Source of the DNA: Chloroflexota bacterium
GTDB lineage: Bacteria; Chloroflexota; Limnocylindria; P2-11E
Direction of reading: 5' to 3'
Assembly (NCBI GenBank): GCA_005881085.1
Contig: VBGU01000016.1
Span: 1 to 19,672 of the forward strand
Length of the DNA stretch: 19,672 nt
How positions within the stretch are numbered: the first letter of the stretch is position 1; every line of letters starts with the position of its first letter. The notes under the pieces were generated by a model. That model saw only the letters and a list, made by a program, of their open reading frames with translations, did no database searches and was not told the DNA's origin. Shown here piece after piece: positions 6,647 to 14,637 of the stretch. The position numbers were made by a program, and so were the translations under genes.

Positions 6647-9076
6647 TTACCACCTAAACGCCAGCTGCTGGCCGGTTTGTTCCACCTCTGGAGACAGGCC
6701 CAGGACCGGCTCGAGCAAGTCCAGCGCCACATCCGGCCGTGTCGCCCACGATCGTAGCGGTCCCCACTTTACGAAGCGCCAGCCACGCCGCCGGACCACC
6801 TCCGCGGTGCCCACCGCGCGCCGGAGCTTGAACTCCGCTAGGGCCCGCCGCTCGTCGGCGATGGCGAAGAAACGAAAGACGCGATCCTCGTCCGGGACGG
6901 CTTCCCCGAGGGCGATCACGCTTCGATGCAGCCGCGCCGTCCACTCCAGCTGCCACAGAAACACCATCCGTCCCTTGTCGTACCAGACGCAGTCGATGTA
7001 TTCGAGGGCGTCGGAACGGATACCAGAAATGTGCGCAACGTCGGCCGCGCGCTCCGCGTCGGTCATGAGGTCCTCGAGCGCCGCGCCGCGGTGGGCATGC
7101 GCTTCGGGGAGCCCGCGGCGCTCGATGTCCCGGCCCACGTGCACCTTGAAGCCGAGGCGGCGGCCCGCGTCGACGAGCTGGATCGCGAGGAGCGTCTGGT
7201 CCGCTTGCCGGCGCACCAGCGCGTCCTCGTCCCGAAGTCGCCACCTTCCTTCATCTCCTTGATGCCCGTAGGCGGCGATGCAGCGCTCGACGAGCTCCCG
7301 GTCTGGCGTCTCGACGTCGCGAAAAAGGCCGTACGCGCGGCGAAGAAGCGTACGGGTCTCGACGTCGCGCGACGCCGAGAGGAGACCCCACACGCCCCAC
7401 TCCAGACGATCGTCGAGCGGGGTCGTGTCGATCGCGTCGGCGAGCGAGTAGACCGTGGTGTCGTGCGCGTGCTCGGCCGCCGCGCCGTCGAGCTCGATCT
7501 TCACGATGCCCGAGCGCGCCGCGTCGGCGAGCGCGGAGCGGAAGTGGTCGAGGAACACCTCGAGCTCAGAGACGCCACCGGCTCGGGCGAGCGTCAGCGG
7601 GGCGAGCAGCTTGCGGGCGGCGAGGGACTCGAGCGCCGCCGCGGCGGCCCGGTCGGTCGCTACGGGCTCGCCGCGCGAGCGGATGATCTCGCGCACGCCC
7701 GCTCGGATCGCGTCCTCGATCCCTGACGCGTCGGCCGCGCCCTGATCGCGAAGGAGCGGGACGTCGCGGTCGAAATCGCAGACGGCCGCGGCCCCGGAGC
7801 CGCTCGCTCCCGCCGTCGAAAGCGCGTCCCGCTGGTACGTGATCCCGCGCAGCCGGTAACCCGCGCCCGCGCCGGCGAGGGCGACTGCGGCGATCGTCGT
7901 GAGGTCCGCGCGTGGCACATACACGACGGCCGGCGCCTCGGGACGCGATCCGCGATGACCGTCGATGAGCGCGGCGCGCATGGTCCGGAGCAGGCGCTCG
8001 CGCCCGACGACGCGGCCGTCGCCCCCATCCGTCGGTCTCGTCCCGCGGCCGCCGAGGAGCGTGATCGTGGCAACGGCACTCCAGCCGCCGAGAGCGTCCT
8101 CGACCGGCGCCTGGCACAGGACGAGATCGGCATCGCCCGTATCCAGCGCGAGCGTCGCGGACCGCGCGCGCGCGGGCGAGGGGTGCTGTGCGAGCCAGGC
8201 CACGAGCTCCCGCACCGTCCGGTCGAACTCGAGCCAGACGTTCACTTCGCGGGACTGAGACGCGTGAGACCTGCGCGCGCGGCCCTTCTCGACACGAAGC
8301 GGCGCGCCGCGTCCGGCGAGCGTGTTCAGGCGGCTCCCCGAGATGAGCACCTCGAGCACGCATAAGAGGAGGACGTCGCGAGCCGGCGAAGCCGGGACGG
8401 CGGTTTCGACCGCGCGCAACGTGGCCACGAGCGCCGTCAAATTGCGCGGCGTGTACAGGGCCGCGGTGCTCTCGCCGAGCGCCTGCGCGTTCGGATCCGG
8501 GCCGAACCGCTCGACGAATTGCCAGTACGCCATCCCGCGCAGCTCGAGCCGTTGGCTCGACCGCTCGTCGTCCTCCGTGGCCGCCTCGATGAGAAGCGCG
8601 CGCCCTTCGCGAGCGCAGATGCCGCAGCGGAAGGCCTTCTTCGTTGGTGTCGGCGCGTCGCGCTCCCAGAGGAATGCCTCGACGATCACCGGACCGCGGC
8701 ATGTCGCGCAGGTCGAACCGTAGAGCTCGCGCATCGCGACGCGATGCGGCGTGCCGACGAGCGCGCTCTCTCCGACGCGATCGAGCGCCGCGAGTATTTC
8801 GTCGCCCGAGGGCGCAAGGGCGATCGCGCGGCGTGCCCACTCGCCGAGGGGCTCGCGCGATTTCGCGACGCCCCGTCGATCGGCGTGCTCCGCTGCGTCT
8901 GCCGCGGACCACGGATGCGCGAGCGGATCGAGGACGACGCCGCGGCGCGGCGTATACGCGTTCGCGTACAGATCGGCGAGCGCCGAAGGGAAAGCGGCGC
9001 CGAAACGGTCGAGCGGACGGGGAAGAGGAAGGATCTCGAGCGGGACCATGGAGCGGACGCGCTCAGGTTGGCTCAA
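6647..9076 (-). CDS. Degenerate DNA methylase fused to PD-(D/E)XK-like nuclease domain, 809 aa
   Basis: The N-terminal part aligns by eye with large N4/N6 DNA methylases. The SAM-loop position reads VVLDPLAHPWSAAD (47-60) instead of DPFxGSGT. A CxxC...CxxC zinc ribbon (C123, C126, C151, C154) is followed by the usual LYTPRNL (207-213). The catalytic DPPY position reads ADLVLCQAPVED (316-327), so SAM binding and catalysis are probably lost. The C-terminus (about 620-755) resembles the restriction-like domain that follows such methylases: RRLGFKVHVGRD, IDCVWYDKGR (D695), WQLEWT (E711), AIADERR. Its active-site residues look only partly kept. The start is TTG 9076, a TTGA overlap with the lipoprotein gene; ATG 9049 is the alternative. 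Domain assignments are inference from remembered family patterns. The role is unknown, perhaps DNA binding or defence-derived. Confidence 0.8.
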   Translation of the reverse strand: MSQPERVRSMVPLEILPLPRPLDRFGAAFPSALADLYANAYTPRRGVVLDPLAHPWSAADAAEHADRRGVAKSREPLGEWARRAIALAPSGDEILAALDRVGESALVGTPHRVAMRELYGSTCATCRGPVIVEAFLWERDAPTPTKKAFRCGICAREGRALLIEAATEDDERSSQRLELRGMAYWQFVERFGPDPNAQALGESTAALYTPRNLTALVATLRAVETAVPASPARDVLLLCVLEVLISGSRLNTLAGRGAPLRVEKGRARRSHASQSREVNVWLEFDRTVRELVAWLAQHPSPARARSATLALDTGDADLVLCQAPVEDALGGWSAVATITLLGGRGTRPTDGGDGRVVGRERLLRTMRAALIDGHRGSRPEAPAVVYVPRADLTTIAAVALAGAGAGYRLRGITYQRDALSTAGASGSGAAAVCDFDRDVPLLRDQGAADASGIEDAIRAGVREIIRSRGEPVATDRAAAAALESLAARKLLAPLTLARAGGVSELEVFLDHFRSALADAARSGIVKIELDGAAAEHAHDTTVYSLADAIDTTPLDDRLEWGVWGLLSASRDVETRTLLRRAYGLFRDVETPDRELVERCIAAYGHQGDEGRWRLRDEDALVRRQADQTLLAIQLVDAGRRLGFKVHVGRDIERRGLPEAHAHRGAALEDLMTDAERAADVAHISGIRSDALEYIDCVWYDKGRMVFLWQLEWTARLHRSVIALGEAVPDEDRVFRFFAIADERRALAEFKLRRAVGTAEVVRRRGWRFVKWGPLRSWATRPDVALDLLEPVLGLSPEVEQTGQQLAFRW

Positions 9077-10869
9077 GGCAGGGTGAAGAGTACGGCCCTC
9101 CTCGCGTCCACGATGACCCCGACGACCCGGCCGTCGCGCGACATAGCGAGGTCGTTGATCGTTCCGCCGGCGCCCAGTTCCTCGGCCGTGCCGTCCGCGG
9201 GATTGAACGCCAGGGCCCTGTCGGTGCCGTCCAGCACGACCGCGCGGCGTCCCGCGACAAGACGCCTCCCGTCAACGAGCGGGGCCGTCCACCTCGCCGC
9301 GCCGTCCGGACCGATCGCTAGGAGCGAGGTCTGATCGAGCGCGTAGAGCGTGCCGTCGGGGGCGAAAACCACATCGCGAACCGTGCCCGCGATGCGCGTC
9401 AGCGTCGCCTTGGGGTCGGCCAGCGCGAAGCGGTACGTGCCCTGATCGGTGACGGCCGCCGCGAACCTCGCCGAACGGTCGACCGCGAGGGCCGTGCCGG
9501 TCCCGGCGATCCGCGCGACGGCTTTGAGCTCCGAGTCTCGGCCCGGCCGGAAGACCTCAACATCGAAGGCGCCACCGCTCGTGGTGCCGACGTACACGTC
9601 TCCGGAATCGCTCGCCGCGATCCGGGCGCCGGCGGCCGGTGTCACGATCGGGAACGGGTCGCCGACGAGCTCGCCGTCAGCGGTCCGTCCGCCGATGAGC
9701 CCGGGACCGCCGCCGGCGAGGCCCGTTGAACCGGTGGACGCCGAGACGAAGACGCGCGTCGACGGTACGAACAGGATCTGCGTCGCCGCGCCCGTGAAGC
9801 GCATGCCTTCGCCCAGGTTCTGACCGGTGGGGACCGCAAGGAAGGTCACGACCTGGCCTCCGACGGCGAACGACTGATGATCGCCGTCGACCGAGAACTG
9901 CAGCACGCTCATTCCGGCGTAGCTCTGCGGAAGAGCCGTGAGCTTGCCCACCGGGTTGAAGAGCGCGGCGTATCCGTCGTCGCTGCCGGTCACCACCCAG
10001 GAGCCATCGGAGCTCAGCCCGATCTTTCGCGAGGTGGCACGCACCTCGAGCACCCGCGAAGGCTCGCGCCAGAGCTCGGCGTCGGGAAGCGGTCCGGTTC
10101 GGGCGAACGCGTACGACGGGTCATCGGTCACGACGTTGATGACGCCCTGCTTCAATAGGCCCGCGCTTGCCGTGTCCGCGGAGGCGCGATCGCTGTACGG
10201 CCCGATACGGACGACGTAGGGAGCGCTCTGGGTGAACGAGCCATTTAGCGGCGAGCCCATCCGCTGGAGCGCCTGCTTTGCCTCGGTGGCACTCACGTAC
10301 GGGCCGGTCGTGATCGTCGACTGCGTCGACGACTTGCTCGTCACGACGAAAGACATTCCCCGCGCGATCGTGCTCTGCAGCGCGTCGTCCTTCGGCAGCG
10401 TGGTCGAGAGATCGCGGAGGCGCTGCCAGCCCGCGCTGACGTCGGTGATCACCCGGGCGAAGGCGGCCGGGTCACCGCCGTCGGCGTAGGTTGCGCCGTC
10501 ACGTGCGAGGTCGGAAAGGCCGTCCGCAAGTGGGACGAGCTTCTCGCGGATCGGCCCAGTGCGGTCGAGCGTCCCCGCGAGCACGGCGGCGTTGAACGCG
10601 GAGATCGTCTGAGTTGTGCCGCGCATGACCGCGCCGTATCGCGCCGCCGCGACGGTGCGCGTCTGCTCGCCAGCGAGCGCTCCGGCGAGACCGTAGTCAT
10701 ACGCCGAGACCTGCAGGAGCACCGCGCCGGCATCGCGCGCCAGCTTTGGCGCACCTACGACGTCATTGAACGGTCCGTTCTTCGAGGGCTGCCCCGACTC
10801 GGTGCAGGAGGCGAGGAACGCGAGGGCAAGGGCGGATGTGAGCGCGCGGCGCGTGAACGCGCCGCTCAC
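9073..10869 (-). CDS. Lipoprotein with SPOR-like domain and beta-propeller, 598 aa
   Basis: A signal peptide with lipobox LASC (lipidated C22) predicts a membrane-anchored, cell-surface protein. A helical region (about 35-175) follows, then a SPOR-like segment (about 175-255) with TGPYVSATEAKQALQRMG and YVVRIGPYSDRASADTASAG, the fold that binds glycan-stripped peptidoglycan. From about 270 to the end come WD40/PQQ-like propeller blades (IGLSSDGSWVVTGSDDGYAA, VRDVVFAPDGTLYALD, INDLAMSRDGRVVGVI). The GTG start at 10869 overlaps the TPR gene stop (GTGA), and its own stop overlaps the methylase-like start. It probably senses or scaffolds at the cell wall; the exact role is unknown. Confidence 0.85.
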   Translation of the reverse strand: MSGAFTRRALTSALALAFLASCTESGQPSKNGPFNDVVGAPKLARDAGAVLLQVSAYDYGLAGALAGEQTRTVAAARYGAVMRGTTQTISAFNAAVLAGTLDRTGPIREKLVPLADGLSDLARDGATYADGGDPAAFARVITDVSAGWQRLRDLSTTLPKDDALQSTIARGMSFVVTSKSSTQSTITTGPYVSATEAKQALQRMGSPLNGSFTQSAPYVVRIGPYSDRASADTASAGLLKQGVINVVTDDPSYAFARTGPLPDAELWREPSRVLEVRATSRKIGLSSDGSWVVTGSDDGYAALFNPVGKLTALPQSYAGMSVLQFSVDGDHQSFAVGGQVVTFLAVPTGQNLGEGMRFTGAATQILFVPSTRVFVSASTGSTGLAGGGPGLIGGRTADGELVGDPFPIVTPAAGARIAASDSGDVYVGTTSGGAFDVEVFRPGRDSELKAVARIAGTGTALAVDRSARFAAAVTDQGTYRFALADPKATLTRIAGTVRDVVFAPDGTLYALDQTSLLAIGPDGAARWTAPLVDGRRLVAGRRAVVLDGTDRALAFNPADGTAEELGAGGTINDLAMSRDGRVVGVIVDARRAVLFTLP

Positions 10870-11714
10870 TCTTCGGCTTCGTCCTCCGAATCGTCGTCGT
10901 CCTCGGTGTCGACGGCGAGCGGCTCCTCGGTGACCTCGGCCTCTTCGAGCACTTCCTCGGCGGCCGGAGTTTCCTCCTCGACCTCCTCGGCGTCTTCTTC
11001 GATCTCATCGCTGCCGTCACGGAAGAAGGTGCCGCGGACGTACGCCCGCTCCTTCGTCTCCGCCGACCGGTGGTGACCGGGGAAGGAGATGCGGCTCGCG
11101 TTCTCGGCGCTCGAGAACACCTCGCGGATCGCGACGCGCGCGTTCGCCGGGTCGTTGCTCACCATCGCCGCGACGTACTGGTTGCCGGTGCGCAGGAGGT
11201 CGATCAGGCGCCGGCCGACCTTCGGCTCGAGGAACCCGATAAGGTCGCCGTCGCGCGCATGCACCGCGAGAAGGCCCTCCTGCTCGCGAAGCTCGCACTC
11301 AGCGCCAGGGCTGTACTTCGCGAGGACGTGAGTCGGAGCCGGGTTGATCAACCGGAGGATGCCCGTCTTTCCCATGTCCTCGATGAAGAGCCGCGGTTGC
11401 GTCTTGGTCGTCGTCGTGAACGGTTTGGTCTTGTGCTCCTGCAGTGCCGCGACGCGGGAGGTGCCGCGGAGGGCGATCGAGTTGAACGGCTCGATCTTCA
11501 GCACCTCGGCGAAAGAGACCTTTGCCTCATCCAGCCTGCCGAGCTCGATGAGCGCCCGGCCGAGCCGGTTGCGGGCCTCGAGGTCGTCCGGTGAGACATC
11601 GATGAGCTTTTGGTTCAGGTCCGCGGCGCGGGGCCAGTCGGCCTCGAGTGCTGCCGCCGTGGCCTGGTCGGCGAGTGCGCGCGCGCGAAGACCTGCATCG
11701 GTTATCTGTGGCAC
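10866..11714 (-). CDS. TPR protein with HIRAN-like domain and acidic tail, 282 aa
   Basis: Residues about 10-90 form two to three TPR helices (RAADLNQKLIDVSPDDLEAR, LGRALIELGRLDEAKVSFAE). Residues about 107-200 read like a small beta barrel similar to HIRAN (LREQEGLLAVHARDGDLIGF, RRLIDLLRTGNQYVAAMV); this assignment is inference. The last about 50 residues are almost all Glu/Asp (IEEDAEEVEEE, EDDDDSEDEAEE). No signal peptide, so cytoplasmic. The GTG start at 11714 is fixed by GGAGG 8 nt upstream; the longer frame has no sensible protein sequence. It is the first gene of the minus-strand run leading to lipoprotein, methylase-like, trxA and pirin. A protein-scaffold or nucleic-acid role is possible. 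Confidence 0.88.
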   Translation of the reverse strand: MPQITDAGLRARALADQATAAALEADWPRAADLNQKLIDVSPDDLEARNRLGRALIELGRLDEAKVSFAEVLKIEPFNSIALRGTSRVAALQEHKTKPFTTTTKTQPRLFIEDMGKTGILRLINPAPTHVLAKYSPGAECELREQEGLLAVHARDGDLIGFLEPKVGRRLIDLLRTGNQYVAAMVSNDPANARVAIREVFSSAENASRISFPGHHRSAETKERAYVRGTFFRDGSDEIEEDAEEVEEETPAAEEVLEEAEVTEEPLAVDTEDDDDSEDEAEE

Positions 11715-11722
11715 GGGGTGTT

Positions 11723-11727
11723 CCTCC
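11723..11727 (-). promoter_or_regulatory. Ribosome binding site of TPR gene
   Basis: GGAGG on the minus strand, 8 nt before the GTG at 11714. It sets the start of the TPR gene and shows that the 79-residue upstream extension is not translated. Confidence 0.75.
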
Positions 11728-11785
11728 AACGCGTGAGGGTACGCCCGGTCGGGCGCTCTGGGATATACGAATTGTAGCGGTCGAA

Positions 11786-11798
11786 GGGGCTTCGCCCC
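11786..11798. repeat. GC hairpin GGGGC-TTC-GCCCC in divergent spacer
   Basis: A 5-bp GC stem with a 3-nt loop lies in the 115-nt spacer between the divergent TPR and MgtE-like genes. It resembles the longer GGGGGGC-AGA-GCCCCCC hairpin at 17060-17078. No clear -35/-10 pair was found for either gene, although TACAAT occurs on the minus strand at 11771-11776. It may be a dispersed palindrome or a transcription barrier. Confidence 0.35.
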
Positions 11799-11829
11799 CT
11801 CGGACCCCCGAAGTACGCTGTCGCGTGAA

Positions 11830-13101
11830 ATGCCGTACCTGTCGGAAATACAGCACCGCCGGGTGATCGAGCCGAATGGCAACGAGGTGGGTAAGCTCGC
11901 GGACATCGCGATCGTGCCGCAGGGGCAGTTCCCGGCCGCGCAGTGGGCCATCCTCTCGACGCCGTCCGGAGAGAAGGTCGTGCGCTGGGGCGACCTCGCG
12001 CAGGAGATCGGTCACTTCCGCCTTCGCAACCGCCTTGAGACGACGCCCGAGGCGCAGCTTCCGACGGAGGCCCTCCGGCTCGCGCGCGACCTCCTGGACA
12101 AGCAGATCGTCGACACCCACGGCGCCAAGGTCGTGCGTGTCAACGACCTCCAGCTCTCCGATGTGGATGGGCAGCTCCGCCTGGTCGGCGCCGACGTCGG
12201 GCTGCGCGGGCTGCTTCGCCGGGTCGGCGCGGAGTCGTTGGCCGAGCGCGTCGTTGGGCTCGCCGGGCGGCGGCTCCCGCGCGGGATCATCCCCTGGCAC
12301 CTCGTCGAGCCGCTCGAGCCCGCGAACGACGTCCCTGCCAAGACCGCCGCGGTGCGGCTGACGATTCCGCACGCGAAGCTCGCGCTCCTTCACCCGGCGG
12401 ACATCGCAGACATCGTCGAGGAGATGACCGCCGACGAGCGCGTCGCGGTATTCCAGCAGCTCGACATCGAGACGGCCGCCGAAGCGCTGCAGGAGGTCGA
12501 GCCGGAGATGCAGGCCGCGATCGTCAGCGATCTGCCTGAGGAACGCGCCGCGGACATCCTCGAGGAAATGGACCCCGACGAAGCCGCGGACCTTTTGCAG
12601 GACCTGCCCGAGGAACGTCGCGACGAGCTCGTCGAGCTCATGGAAAAAGAGGAGGCGAAGGACGTCTCCGAGCTCCTGACCTACCCCGAGGACTCCGCGG
12701 GCGGGATCATGACCAGCGACTTGTACGCGATACCTGCCGAGCTCACGGCCGCGCAGGCCATCGACGACCTCCGCGCGCGCAAGCCCGACCCAGAGCTCAC
12801 CTATTACCTGTATGTCGTCGACGACGAGGGGAAGCTCGAGGGCGTGCTGTCGCTGCGGGACCTCGTCGTCGCGCCGCCCGAGACGAAGGTCAAGGCGATC
12901 ATGGATCCGCACGTCCTGCGGGTCGAGGCGGAGACGCCGAAGGAAGAGGTTGCCGCGCTCATCGCGAAGTACGACCTGCTCGCGCTTCCGGTCGTCGACG
13001 CTCGTAAGAAGCTCATCGGCACCGTCACGATCGACGACGTCGTCGAGCTCATGCTCCCGCGGGGCTGGAAGAAGAGGTCCCTTCGGTCGATCGCACGGTG
13101 A
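11830..13101 (+). CDS. Soluble PRC-barrel / MgtE_N / CBS protein, 423 aa
   Basis: It contains the cytosolic half of an MgtE magnesium channel without the membrane part. Two PRC-barrel-like segments (about 8-60, 87-165) come first. Then the MgtE N-domain superhelix (about 185-285) has repeats such as DLPEERAADILEEMDPDEAA and DLLQDLPEERRDELVELM. The linker signature LLTYPEDSAGGIMT and two CBS domains (about 290-350, 355-412) follow. In MgtE these acid-rich domains bind Mg2+ and close the pore. The downstream NRAMP-like gene starts within its stop codon (GTGA), so this protein is probably the Mg-sensing regulator of that transporter. The start ATG 11830 has no evident ribosome site. The product could also act as a general CBS sensor. 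Confidence 0.9.
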   Translation: MPYLSEIQHRRVIEPNGNEVGKLADIAIVPQGQFPAAQWAILSTPSGEKVVRWGDLAQEIGHFRLRNRLETTPEAQLPTEALRLARDLLDKQIVDTHGAKVVRVNDLQLSDVDGQLRLVGADVGLRGLLRRVGAESLAERVVGLAGRRLPRGIIPWHLVEPLEPANDVPAKTAAVRLTIPHAKLALLHPADIADIVEEMTADERVAVFQQLDIETAAEALQEVEPEMQAAIVSDLPEERAADILEEMDPDEAADLLQDLPEERRDELVELMEKEEAKDVSELLTYPEDSAGGIMTSDLYAIPAELTAAQAIDDLRARKPDPELTYYLYVVDDEGKLEGVLSLRDLVVAPPETKVKAIMDPHVLRVEAETPKEEVAALIAKYDLLALPVVDARKKLIGTVTIDDVVELMLPRGWKKRSLRSIAR

Positions 13102-14366
13102 TCAGGACCGCCTCCGCGGTCCGCCGTCGCGCGCGCATCCGTCGCTCCACTCTCCTCAGCTTCCTCGCCGTCATGGGGCCAGGAATCATCACGGGCTTCG
13201 CCGGAAACGATGCCGGGGGCGTCACGACCTACACCGCGGTCGGCGCGCACTACGGCTTCGCGATGCTCTGGCTGCTCCTTCTTTCCACAGCGGGCCTCCT
13301 GGTCATCCAGGAGATGTGCGCACGAATGGGGGCGGTCACGGGCAAGGGCCTGTCCGACCTCATCCGTGAGCGTTTCGGCGTGCGCTGGACGATCGTCGCG
13401 ATGGTCGCGCTGCTCGTCGCGAACGGATCCAACGTCGTCGCGGAGTTCGCGGGGGTCGCGGCGAGTCTCGAGCTTCTCGGGGTCGAACGAATCGTCTCGG
13501 TCCCCGCGGCCGCCATCGTGATCTGGGCGCTCGTGGTGTTCTTCAGCTACCGCGTCGTCGAACGAACGCTCTTCGTCCTGCTGCTCGCGTTCATCGCCTA
13601 TCCGGTGAGCGCGCTCATCGTGAAGCCAGACTGGGGCGCGGTCGCGAGGGGCTTCGCCATACCGACGTTGCCGACGGAGCAGGCCGCGCTCATCGCTGCC
13701 CTGGCGCTTGTGGGTACGACGATCACGCCGTACATGATGTTCTATATACAGGCGTCGATCGTCGACAAAGGTATCGGACGAGAGCTCTATCGTTTCGCGC
13801 GCGTCGACGTCTCCCTCGGGGCGATCCTCACAGGGCTCAACGGGTTCTTCATCGTCGTCGTCGCAGGGGCCGTTCTCTTCCCGCATCACGTGACCGTGAC
13901 TTCCGCGGCCGACGCGGCGCAGGCGCTCGGCCCCCTTGCCGGGGATCAGGCGAAGCTGCTCTTCGGCGTCGGCCTCTTCGGTGCATCGCTGCTCGCGGCG
14001 ACCGTGATGCCGCTCTCGACCAGCTACGCGATCTGCGAAGCCTTCGGCTGGGAGGCCGGGATCAGCAAGGACTTCCGCGAGGCGCCGGTTTTCATGGGTC
14101 TCTTCACGCTGCTGCTCGTCATCGGCGCGCTCGTCGTGCTCTCGCCGAGCGTGCCGCTCATCCCGCTCATCCTCGTTTCGCAGAACGTGAACGGTCTGCT
14201 GCTGCCGATCGTGCTCGTGTTCATCCTGAAGCTCGCGGCCGACCGCTCACTCATGGGTGAACAGACCAACAGCCGCGTGTCGCAGGTGATCGGAGTGGGA
14301 ACCGCCGTCGGAGCGTCGGCGCTTTCGATCGCGCTCGTCGCGGTGACGTTGCTCGGCGCGGGCTAG
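13098..14366 (+). CDS. NRAMP-family transporter, NRMT-like (probable Mg2+), 422 aa
   Basis: An 11-helix SLC11/NRAMP membrane protein. TM1 reads GPGIITGFAGNDAGGVTTY: the canonical DPGN is replaced by D38-A-G-G41, keeping only the Asp. TM6 reads GTTITPYMMFYIQAS: the usual MPH is replaced by T210-P-Y212. Loss of the Met and Asn ligands is a feature of NRAMP-related magnesium transporters (NRMT, studied in Eggerthella lenta) and allied clades, as I recall them. Translational coupling to an MgtE-type sensor supports Mg2+ as substrate; Mn2+ or another divalent metal remains possible. The start GTG 13098 overlaps the upstream stop by 4 nt. A cytosolic basic leader (residues 1-18) precedes TM1. Confidence 0.88.
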   Translation: MIRTASAVRRRARIRRSTLLSFLAVMGPGIITGFAGNDAGGVTTYTAVGAHYGFAMLWLLLLSTAGLLVIQEMCARMGAVTGKGLSDLIRERFGVRWTIVAMVALLVANGSNVVAEFAGVAASLELLGVERIVSVPAAAIVIWALVVFFSYRVVERTLFVLLLAFIAYPVSALIVKPDWGAVARGFAIPTLPTEQAALIAALALVGTTITPYMMFYIQASIVDKGIGRELYRFARVDVSLGAILTGLNGFFIVVVAGAVLFPHHVTVTSAADAAQALGPLAGDQAKLLFGVGLFGASLLAATVMPLSTSYAICEAFGWEAGISKDFREAPVFMGLFTLLLVIGALVVLSPSVPLIPLILVSQNVNGLLLPIVLVFILKLAADRSLMGEQTNSRVSQVIGVGTAVGASALSIALVAVTLLGAG

Positions 14367-14411
14367 GTACAGGGAGCGGGCGGCGCTCCGCCTCCCCGCT
14401 TGCAGAACTGC

Positions 14412-14552
14412 ATGCTCAGCGGTTACGAGGCGACCTGGACCTGGGATGGCTCCGCGATCGCATACGTGTCGTACGCCGGCAGCGGCGAGCGTGCCCTTCT
14501 GACGGCGCCGGGCGACGAGTCGTTCTTCAGCATCGCGTCTCTCAACTACTAG
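14412..14552 (+). pseudogene. Remnant of a TolB/WD40-like beta-propeller gene (C-terminal blade)
   Basis: In the 271-nt gap after the NRAMP-like gene, one frame encodes a 46-residue tail with a typical last propeller blade: ATWTWDGSAIAYVSYAGSGE, then ALLTAPGDESFFSIASLNY and TAG. No ribosome site or matching upstream domains are present, so it looks like the 3' end of a decayed or deleted gene. The frame is also the one reading on from the NRAMP stop codon, separated by a Gly/Pro-rich run. A true 46-aa gene is less likely. Confidence 0.45.
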
Positions 14553-14572
14553 GAGGCCGCACCTACGCCTAA

Positions 14573-14592
14573 CGGGGGAGGCTGTTCCCCCG
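14573..14592 (+). terminator. Probable terminator hairpin after the MgtE-like/NRAMP operon
   Basis: A perfect 7-bp stem CGGGGGA / TCCCCCG with a 6-nt loop, just past the propeller remnant. There is no T-run, as with the other hairpins in this window, so termination is inferred from position only. Confidence 0.5.
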
Positions 14593-14637
14593 CCCGGGTG
14601 TTAGCAGCGATCCGTCGTTGGTTAACGCTGGGGTCAA

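Noticed and set aside
11771..11776. TACAAT as a -10 box for the TPR gene
   Set aside because: No -35-like hexamer at the right distance; the position it would take is GC hairpin sequence.
11527..12912. 461-aa minus-strand frame opposite the MgtE-like gene
   Set aside because: It is the antisense shadow of a strongly recognisable gene; its sequence shows no domain and such frames are expected at this GC content.
12804..13889. 361-aa minus-strand frame across the MgtE-like/NRAMP junction
   Set aside because: Extremely charged, low-complexity (Arg/Asp/Glu) product opposite two recognised genes; no ribosome site.
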